Source: Hydrogenophaga sp. (GTDB lineage Bacteria > Pseudomonadota > Gammaproteobacteria > Burkholderiales > Burkholderiaceae_C). Taken from it: a stretch of 10,720 bases of DNA. The position numbers were made by a program, and so were the translations under genes. This document shows positions 6,014 to 10,720 of the stretch, piece by piece. The stretch lies in the NCBI GenBank assembly GCA_030684755.1, contig JAUXXN010000198.1, positions 1 to 10,720 on the forward strand, in the 5' to 3' direction. Positions within the stretch are counted from its first letter, which is position 1. The number at the start of each line of letters is the position of its first letter. Under the pieces are notes generated by a model. That model was not told the origin of the DNA. It ran no database searches and saw only the letters and a program-made list of their open reading frames with translations.

Positions 6014-6901
6014 ATGCCCGCAGCCCTGCCCTCCGACGCCAACCTTCCCTCCAAGACCATGGCGGCCGCCGACAGCCCGGACGATGGCGAGCACCTGCGG
6101 GCCGGTATCCAGTCGGTGGAGGTGGGGTTTGAGTTGCTCAATGCGCTGTCCCGCGCGCCCGGTGCGCTGATGCTGCGCGACCTGGCCGCTGCCGCCGGCA
6201 TGAGTGCCGCCAAGGCACACCGTTACCTAGTGAGCTTTCAGCGCATGGGCCTGGTGATGCAAGACCCGGTTAGCACCCGATACGACCTGGGCCCCGCTGC
6301 GCTGCGCCTGGGCCTGGCCAGCCTGAGCCGCATAGACGCCGTGAAACTGGCCCGCGAGCGTGTGCCCGCGCTGCTGCTGGAAACCGGCCACACGCTGGCC
6401 ATTGCGGTGTGGGGCAACCAGGGACCTACCATGGTGCACTGGGCCGAAGCGCCACAAACCGTGCCGGTGACGCTGCGCCTGGGCGACGTGATGCCGCTGC
6501 TGACCTCGGCCACTGGTCGCTGCTTTGCCACCTTCATGGGCACCGAAGGGCGCGACGCCGAGCGCATTGCACCCATGATCCGCGACGAACTGGCCCGGCT
6601 GAAGAAGCTGCCCAACCATGCCATGCCATTGCTGGACGTGCCCCAAACCACGCAGGCTGTGCAAGACATATTGAATGAAACCCGCCAGCATGGCTTGGCG
6701 CGCGTGGTACACAGTTTGGTGCCCGGCGTGGGCGGATTTTGTGCCCCGGTGTTCGACGCCCAAGGCCGTCTGTCCCTGGGCCTGGTGGTGCTGGGTTCGG
6801 TGGCCACACTTGACACCCAATGGAAAGGTGCTCCCGCTGCGGCTTTGCTTCGCTGCGCACGCCAGCTCAGCGCCGACCTGGGACACCTATCCCCCGCATA
6901 A
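6014..6901 (+). CDS. IclR-family transcriptional regulator
   Basis: 295 residues, the usual family size plus a somewhat long N-terminal extension. The winged helix-turn-helix covers about 31-91 (GIQSVEVGFELLNALS, then LRDLAAAAGMSAAKAHRYLVSFQRMGLV), followed by the wing ending in TRYDLGPAALRLG. The effector domain follows: ETGHTLAIAVWG (123-134), PLLTSATGRCFATF (161-174) and GVGGFCAPVFDAQG (238-251), where small aromatic or organic acids bind in known members. No Shine-Dalgarno site precedes the ATG at 6014; Met16 at 6059 is an alternative without better support. It is divergent from the fumarylacetoacetate hydrolase-family gene, so that gene is the likely target. A DUF3108 gene follows 6 bases after the stop and may be co-transcribed, though it is probably unrelated in function. 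Confidence 0.9.
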   Translation: MPAALPSDANLPSKTMAAADSPDDGEHLRAGIQSVEVGFELLNALSRAPGALMLRDLAAAAGMSAAKAHRYLVSFQRMGLVMQDPVSTRYDLGPAALRLGLASLSRIDAVKLARERVPALLLETGHTLAIAVWGNQGPTMVHWAEAPQTVPVTLRLGDVMPLLTSATGRCFATFMGTEGRDAERIAPMIRDELARLKKLPNHAMPLLDVPQTTQAVQDILNETRQHGLARVVHSLVPGVGGFCAPVFDAQGRLSLGLVVLGSVATLDTQWKGAPAAALLRCARQLSADLGHLSPA

Positions 6902-6907
6902 GCCCCC

Positions 6908-8125
6908 ATGAGCCAACGGCCTGAGCGCACACACGACACACCGCGCTGGATCACCCTGGCCCTGCTGGGCATGGCGGTGCTCTGGCTGCACCTGATGCTG
7001 CTGCTGGGCAGCCCGAGCGGCCTGGCTGTATCACCCATCCCCAGTGCAACCACCACGACCGCCGCAACCACCACCGAGCCGCACCGTATGGAGGACGCCG
7101 CACCGCCAGCACAGCTGGTCCAGCCACCCCGAGCCACCACCAGCACCGTGCGATGGATCGTTGAGGCAGCGCCTGCGCCAGCACCGTTGCCAGCACCACC
7201 GCCGGTGGCGAGGGTTGCACCGCCAAAATCCAGCACATCGGTAAAGCCCATCGCGCCGAGCCCTGCGCCCCAACACGCTGAAAGCGCCCAATGGATTGTC
7301 CCTCCAGAGACTCTCGCCGAACCACCCCCCGCAGAAGCAGCAGAAGCAGCAGACACCGCTGAAACGACTGCAACCCCGCTCAGCCCCGAAGAAAGCCTGT
7401 CGCCAACAGCGGCGCTGGCAACACCCGAAGCCACCACCAGCGAGCCGCCGCCAGCCCCAGTACAGCCGCAGCACAGCGAGCCCAGTCCACCAGCATGGCC
7501 ACCCGACAGCACTCAACTGGCTTACGACGTTATCGGCAACGTCAAAGGCCTGAACTACAGCGCCCGGGGCACGCTGGCCTGGAACTTGGCAGACGGACAG
7601 TACAGCGCCCGCATGGAGGTACGCTTGCCGCTGCTTGGCAGCCGCGTGCAAACCAGCGCTGGGCGGGTGGACGGCACAGGACTGCTGCCCAAACGCTTTT
7701 CAGACAAAAGCCGCAGCGAACGCGCAGCCCATTTTGACCACACGCAAAAAACCATCCGCTTCAGCAACAACCGGCCCGACGCCAGCCTACAACCGGGCGC
7801 CCAAGACCGGCTCAGCCTGTTCATGCAACTCGCGGGGCTGCTGCAAGCCCAACCCAGCGCCTACCCGGTGGGTCACGTCATCAGCCTGCAAGTGGCCGGC
7901 ACCAGCGACGCCGAAATCTGGCGCTTTCGGGTGGCCGAAGAAGAGACATTGGCATTGCCCGCAGGCGCCCTGCGCACACGCCGACTGGTGCGAGAACCGC
8001 GAGAACCGCGAGACAGCCTGATCGATATCTGGTTCGCCCCAGAACTGGGCCACTTGCCGGTGCGCATCCGCATCACCCAAGACAACGGCGACAGCGTGGA
8101 CCAGCAACTCAGCCAAATGCCCTGA
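6908..8125 (+). CDS. Membrane-anchored DUF3108-domain protein with a Pro/Ala-rich linker
   Basis: 405 residues. One membrane segment near the N-terminus (about 13-34, WITLALLGMAVLWLHLMLLL) suggests an inner-membrane anchor with the rest in the periplasm. Residues about 42-200 are low-complexity Pro/Ala/Thr, much like the linker of TonB, with two RWIV/QWIV motifs (82-85 and 128-131). The C-terminal part from about 203 (LAYDVIGNVKGLNYSARGTLAWN) to the end matches DUF3108, a periplasmic beta-rich domain common in Burkholderiales; the function is unknown. A 9-base repeat (codons for REP) at 7990-8012 gives REPREPRD. The start lies 6 bases after the IclR stop with no ribosome site, so translation may be coupled. 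No partner gene is visible that explains its role. Confidence 0.82.
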   Translation: MSQRPERTHDTPRWITLALLGMAVLWLHLMLLLGSPSGLAVSPIPSATTTTAATTTEPHRMEDAAPPAQLVQPPRATTSTVRWIVEAAPAPAPLPAPPPVARVAPPKSSTSVKPIAPSPAPQHAESAQWIVPPETLAEPPPAEAAEAADTAETTATPLSPEESLSPTAALATPEATTSEPPPAPVQPQHSEPSPPAWPPDSTQLAYDVIGNVKGLNYSARGTLAWNLADGQYSARMEVRLPLLGSRVQTSAGRVDGTGLLPKRFSDKSRSERAAHFDHTQKTIRFSNNRPDASLQPGAQDRLSLFMQLAGLLQAQPSAYPVGHVISLQVAGTSDAEIWRFRVAEEETLALPAGALRTRRLVREPREPRDSLIDIWFAPELGHLPVRIRITQDNGDSVDQQLSQMP

Positions 8126-8226
8126 AACCGCGCCGGTCTGTGCCCAAAACACCACGGCCCTTGAAACAAGGCTGAACGTATCCACCTAAAACAACATCTG
8201 AACGCACAGGCGGCGGCCATTGCCGC

Positions 8227-8232
8227 TATAAG
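8227..8232 (+). promoter_or_regulatory. Possible -10 element for the DUF3567 gene
   Basis: TATAAG matches the sigma-70 -10 consensus at 5 of 6 bases and would start transcription near 8239, leaving a leader of about 41 bases with a T-rich stretch (8250-8255). The -35 is weak. The 154-base gap from 8126 holds no other element I can support. Confidence 0.35.
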
Positions 8233-8279
8233 CTCAACAGGCGCACCCGTTTTTTCTCTTTTGGAAGGATATTTCAGTC

Positions 8280-8564
8280 ATGCACACGCTTTACGACTCG
8301 GATGCCTTTGCCGTGGTCCACATCTTGGCCAACGCGCCCACCGAGGGCAGCAACATCATTGCCGACGGCCCCCAAATCCCCCGCCACGGCTTTGAAATTG
8401 TGGACAAACGATCGGGCAAAGAGGTGTACCTAGACGGCTCATGGGCCGAAATGTTCCAGCTCCAGATCACCGCTTGGCAACACAACACCCCATCGCAAGA
8501 AGAGGTGGAAGACACGTTGGAGGGCTACGCCGGTCTGGCCCAAATGCCGGTGGTGATGCACTGA
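8280..8564 (+). CDS. DUF3567-domain protein
   Basis: A 94-residue acidic, soluble protein with a GGAAGGA ribosome site at 8263-8269, ten bases before the ATG. The family core is plain: MHTLYDSDAFAVVHI at the start, HGFEIVDKRSGKEVYLDGSWAEMFQ in the middle (36-60), and EVEDTLEGYAGLAQMPVVMH at the end. DUF3567 is a small, highly conserved betaproteobacterial family without an assigned function. It appears to be a single-gene transcript: a -10-like element lies upstream and an intrinsic terminator begins 33 bases after the stop. Confidence 0.9.
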   Translation: MHTLYDSDAFAVVHILANAPTEGSNIIADGPQIPRHGFEIVDKRSGKEVYLDGSWAEMFQLQITAWQHNTPSQEEVEDTLEGYAGLAQMPVVMH

Positions 8565-8596
8565 AGCCCACAACGGCCCAACCCCACAACCCACCC

Positions 8597-8625
8597 AAAA
8601 GCCCGGCTCACCCCCGGGTTTTTTT
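8597..8625. terminator. Bidirectional intrinsic terminator between DUF3567 and AbrB-family genes
   Basis: The hairpin CCCGG (8602-8606) with CCGGG (8614-8618) extends through a G-T pair into AAAA/TTTT and is followed by seven T on the plus strand (8619-8625). On the minus strand the hairpin ends in TTTT. The TAA of the AbrB-family gene (8624-8626) overlaps its edge, so one element serves both converging genes. Confidence 0.8.
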
Positions 8626-9763
8626 ACGTCTGCCGCGCATTCCACCAGCGAAACACCGGCTCGGCCAGCACCAGCACCGCCACCAAGCGACACACCTGAA
8701 AAGCCGTGACCACCGGCACCCCCAGCTGCAACACCTTGGCAGTGATGGCCATCTCGGCAATGCCGCCGGGCGAGGTGCCCAAAACCAAGGTGGCCGGATG
8801 CCAGCCGGTCACGGCGGCCAGCACCCAAGCAAAGGCGGCGCACAACACCATAATGACCACGCTGGCCAGCGCCACCGAAGCCATCCAGCGCGGCGCGGTG
8901 TGGACAAAAGCCGGTGTGAAGCGCACCCCCAAACTCACCCCAATCACCAACTGCGCTGCGTTGATCAAGCCGGTCGGAATGGCCGACCACACCACGCCCG
9001 ACAAGGTCAGCCCCATGCTGACCAGCAAAGCGCCCATGAACCACGGGTTGGCGCGGCCCAAGCGACGCATGAGCCCAGCGCCCAGCAGCGTCAGCCCCGC
9101 CAGCCAAACCAGTCCCTCGGGCTGCACCGCGCTCAGCGCGTCAGGCAAGCGGTCTATGCCTTGCACGCACCAAAACTGCAAGGCAAACGGCACCATCAGC
9201 GTGACCATCAGCACCCGCAGGCTGTGGGCTGCGGCCACCAAATCGGTGCGGGCACCGTGGCGCTCGGCGATCAGCGTCATCTCCGAAGCGCCGCCGATGG
9301 CGCTGGCAAAGTAGGTGGTGCTGCGCAGCTGCGCCGGGCTCAGCGCGGGCAAATGGGCTGCGTGGTGGTGGCGCAGCCAAGCGCCAAAACCCAGCCCCAG
9401 CGCCAAAGCCCAGGCAACGCCCAGGGCAATGGCCCACCACAAACCGACAATCAGAGCGCCCACCTGCGGCGTGAAATACAGCCCCAGCGCCGCCCCAATC
9501 ACCCACTGCCCGGCGTTGCGAAACGGCACCCAACTTTCGGTGCGCGCGCCCAACACCGATACCAGCGACGTGGCCAGCAGTGGGCCAATCATCCAGGGAA
9601 TGGGAGTTTGCAGCCAGACACACAGACGCGCCGCCACATAGGCCAGCAACAACGTCAGGGCCACGCGGCGCCAGGCCGTAGGGGGTTGGGGAAGCAAGGA
9701 CAGCACTCGGGTTTCTGTGGCGATCCACCGCGACACGCGGCGGGCCGCGTAGTATCCTCGCAT
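8624..9763 (-). CDS. AbrB-family integral membrane protein (PF05145 type)
   Basis: 379 residues from the ATG at 9761-9763. It is very hydrophobic, with about ten predicted membrane segments and no DNA-binding domain, despite the family's 'regulator' label. An internal duplication is visible. PIPWMIGPLL...NAGQWVIGAALGLYFTP (54-99) parallels ANPWFMGALL...NAAQLVIGVSLGVRFTP (238-284). FASAIGGASEMTLIAERHGARTDLVAAAHSLRV (152-184) parallels LGTSPGGIAEMAITAKVLQLGVPVVTAFQVCRL (328-360). Both repeats carry the GG-x-x-EM signature. This is the family linked to E. coli AbrB and to genes misnamed ammonia monooxygenase; a transport role is likely but not shown here. No ribosome site is seen at this start, which overlaps the opposite-strand ChaN start. 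The frame stays open upstream to a GTG at 9862, so the exact start is uncertain. Confidence 0.85.
   Translation of the reverse strand: MRGYYAARRVSRWIATETRVLSLLPQPPTAWRRVALTLLLAYVAARLCVWLQTPIPWMIGPLLATSLVSVLGARTESWVPFRNAGQWVIGAALGLYFTPQVGALIVGLWWAIALGVAWALALGLGFGAWLRHHHAAHLPALSPAQLRSTTYFASAIGGASEMTLIAERHGARTDLVAAAHSLRVLMVTLMVPFALQFWCVQGIDRLPDALSAVQPEGLVWLAGLTLLGAGLMRRLGRANPWFMGALLVSMGLTLSGVVWSAIPTGLINAAQLVIGVSLGVRFTPAFVHTAPRWMASVALASVVIMVLCAAFAWVLAAVTGWHPATLVLGTSPGGIAEMAITAKVLQLGVPVVTAFQVCRLVAVLVLAEPVFRWWNARQT
9750..9755 (+). promoter_or_regulatory. -10-like element at leaderless distance from the ChaN-family start
   Basis: TAGTAT matches the -10 consensus at 4 of 6 bases and would put transcription start at 9762, the first base of the ATG. 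There is no Shine-Dalgarno site. No -35 of quality is visible. The element lies inside the beginning of the opposite-strand AbrB-family gene. Confidence 0.3.
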
Positions 9764-10625
9764 GAACTGTCGAAGCGCTGTCACCTGGGGCCGTCGGGCC
9801 ACACAAATCACCGCCACGGCCGCCGCGCTCTGCGCCACGCTGGCCGCTTGCGGCAGCACCACACCGCCAAGCCAAGCCCAAGCGGCCCTGCTGGTTCAGG
9901 CGCGACAACTGCCCGCATCCCCCTTGGTGCTGCTGGGCGAACAGCACGACGCGCCCGAACACCAAGCGATGCAACGCGCCACGGTGCAAACGCTGAGCCA
10001 GCGCGGCCAACTGGCGGCGCTGGTGCTGGAAATGGCCGAACAAGGCCAACAAACCACCGGCCTGCCGCGCAGCGCCAGCGAAACCGAGGTACGCCAAGCC
10101 TTGAAGTGGACCGACGAAGCCCACAGCGGCTGGCCATGGGTGGTGTACGGCCCGGTGGTGATGGCGGCGGTAGCGGCGGGCGTGCCTGTGCTGGGCGGCA
10201 ACCTGCCGCGCACCCAAATGCGCGCCGCCATGGGCAACACCGAGTTGGACCAACAGTTGCCTCCTGAGGCACTGGCGCAACAGCAAACCCACATCCGCGA
10301 AGGCCACTGCGGCTTGTTGCCCGAAGGGCAAATCGAACCCATGACCCGCATTCAAATCGCCCGCGACCGCACCTTGGCCGAGGTGGCGGTGGCCGCGTTG
10401 CGACCCGGGCAAACGGTGCTACTGGTAGCCGGCAACGGCCATGTGCGGCGCGACTTGGGCGTGCCCCAGCACCTGCCCGCAGGCTTGCCACACCATGTGG
10501 TGATGGTGCAAGCGGGGTCCACCCAAGCGACACCGTCGAACAACCCAGCCGACACGGTGTGGACAACCCCACCCGGTCCACCCACCGACCATTGCGCGGT
10601 GCTGAAGAAGCAGATGGGGCGCTGA
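9762..10625 (+). CDS. ChaN-family lipoprotein (haem-binding uptake protein family)
   Basis: 287 residues. A lipoprotein signal ends in LAAC with Cys30 as the lipidated residue (ATLAACGS), so it should sit in the outer or inner membrane facing the periplasm. The family signature LGEQHDAPEHQ (58-68) is clear, and a second conserved block, VAGNGHVRRDLGVP (222-235), is present. WVVYGPVVMAAVAAGVPVLGGNLPR (126-150) is also family-like. ChaN of Campylobacter binds two haems through a short conserved motif and is tied to iron uptake; E. coli ChaN is the namesake. No TonB receptor or iron gene is in the window, so the haem role is by family only. The ATG overlaps the ATG of the divergent AbrB-family gene. 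The C-terminal 35 residues are Pro/Thr-rich. Confidence 0.87.
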   Translation: MNCRSAVTWGRRATQITATAAALCATLAACGSTTPPSQAQAALLVQARQLPASPLVLLGEQHDAPEHQAMQRATVQTLSQRGQLAALVLEMAEQGQQTTGLPRSASETEVRQALKWTDEAHSGWPWVVYGPVVMAAVAAGVPVLGGNLPRTQMRAAMGNTELDQQLPPEALAQQQTHIREGHCGLLPEGQIEPMTRIQIARDRTLAEVAVAALRPGQTVLLVAGNGHVRRDLGVPQHLPAGLPHHVVMVQAGSTQATPSNNPADTVWTTPPGPPTDHCAVLKKQMGR

Positions 10626-10686
10626 GGCACAGGGCGCGCAGCCGCTCAGCTCAGCCCCTTCAAACGCCCCACGCTCCGCGCAAACC

Positions 10687-10720
10687 TCAACCCACCCGCT
10701 TGATCGCGTCGGCCAGCACG
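10687..10720 (-). CDS. Possible C-terminal codons of a gene entering from the right
   Basis: On the minus strand, ten codons read VLADAIKRVG and end in TGA at 10687-10689, with the GC-rich third positions expected of real genes here. Another frame stays open to a TGA at 10646 (ending GRLKGLS) but has poorer codon use. The fragment is too short to name a family. The stretch 10626-10686 shows nothing else. Confidence 0.4.
   Translation of the reverse strand, partial: VLADAIKRVG

Noticed and set aside
7331..7354. GCAGAAGCA-type repeats considered as a regulatory or CRISPR-like repeat.
   Set aside because: They are short, adjacent Ala/Glu codons within the DUF3108 linker, with no spacers.
6238..7512. 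A 424-codon minus-strand frame across the IclR and DUF3108 genes.
   Set aside because: It is Gly/Ala/Ser/Val low-complexity translation of the opposite strand of the Pro/Ala linker and spans two real genes.
8207..8226. GCGGC...GCCGC stem before DUF3567 considered as a terminator of the DUF3108 transcript.
   Set aside because: The stem is only about 5 pairs and the T-run begins more than 20 bases later, beyond a -10-like element.
8441..10267. A 608-codon open frame on the plus strand opposite the AbrB-family gene.
   Set aside because: It is rich in His, Gln, Arg, Pro and Ala with no family resemblance, and mirrors the GC-biased codons of the AbrB-family and ChaN genes, both of which are recognisable.

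Overview
The window is GC-rich, densely coded chromosomal DNA. It looks like a betaproteobacterium of the order Burkholderiales, probably Comamonadaceae. Several families here are typical of that group: a PhaM-type polyhydroxyalkanoate granule protein, a DUF3567 protein, a DUF3108 protein, and a TraR/DksA zinc-finger protein followed by a small 'translational machinery'-type protein. I see no rRNA, tRNA, CRISPR array, transposase or phage gene, and no gene that stands out as horizontally transferred. No stretch longer than 300 bases lacks a gene; the largest gap is about 268 bases (1809-2076).

Layout. On the minus strand, 1-1808 holds an enoyl-CoA hydratase-family gene followed by phaM, which runs off the left edge. 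A divergent intergenic region carries a 16-base palindrome of the FNR/ANR type. On the plus strand, 2077-2866 encodes the TraR/DksA-like protein and, 25 bases later with a TTG start, a small eRF1-like protein. A very strong hairpin ends this pair. A VOC-family enzyme (2977-3420, plus) converges on a secreted fusion of a PhnD-like binding protein and a rhodanese domain (3442-4641, minus). Upstream of that lies a fumarylacetoacetate hydrolase-family gene (4801-5811, minus), divergent from an IclR-type regulator (6014-6901, plus), with an inverted repeat between them. The IclR gene is followed after 6 bases by a membrane-anchored DUF3108 protein, then a DUF3567 protein and a terminator shared with an AbrB-family membrane protein (8624-9763, minus). 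The AbrB gene and a ChaN-family lipoprotein gene (9762-10625, plus) have start codons that overlap on opposite strands. A few codons of a further minus-strand gene may enter at the right edge.

How the genes may work together. The clearest units are: (i) a two-gene operon that could be induced by oxygen limitation and act on RNA polymerase and on translation; (ii) a catabolic hydrolase with its divergent IclR regulator; (iii) an acyl-CoA enzyme next to the PHA-granule organiser. The least ordinary items are the binding-protein/rhodanese fusion with an AT-rich inverted-repeat promoter, the FNR-type palindrome before the TraR/DksA-eRF1-like pair, the shared CATG start of the AbrB and ChaN genes, and two genes whose -10-like elements lie where leaderless mRNAs would be expected. 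I do not see a multi-gene system that is clearly new.
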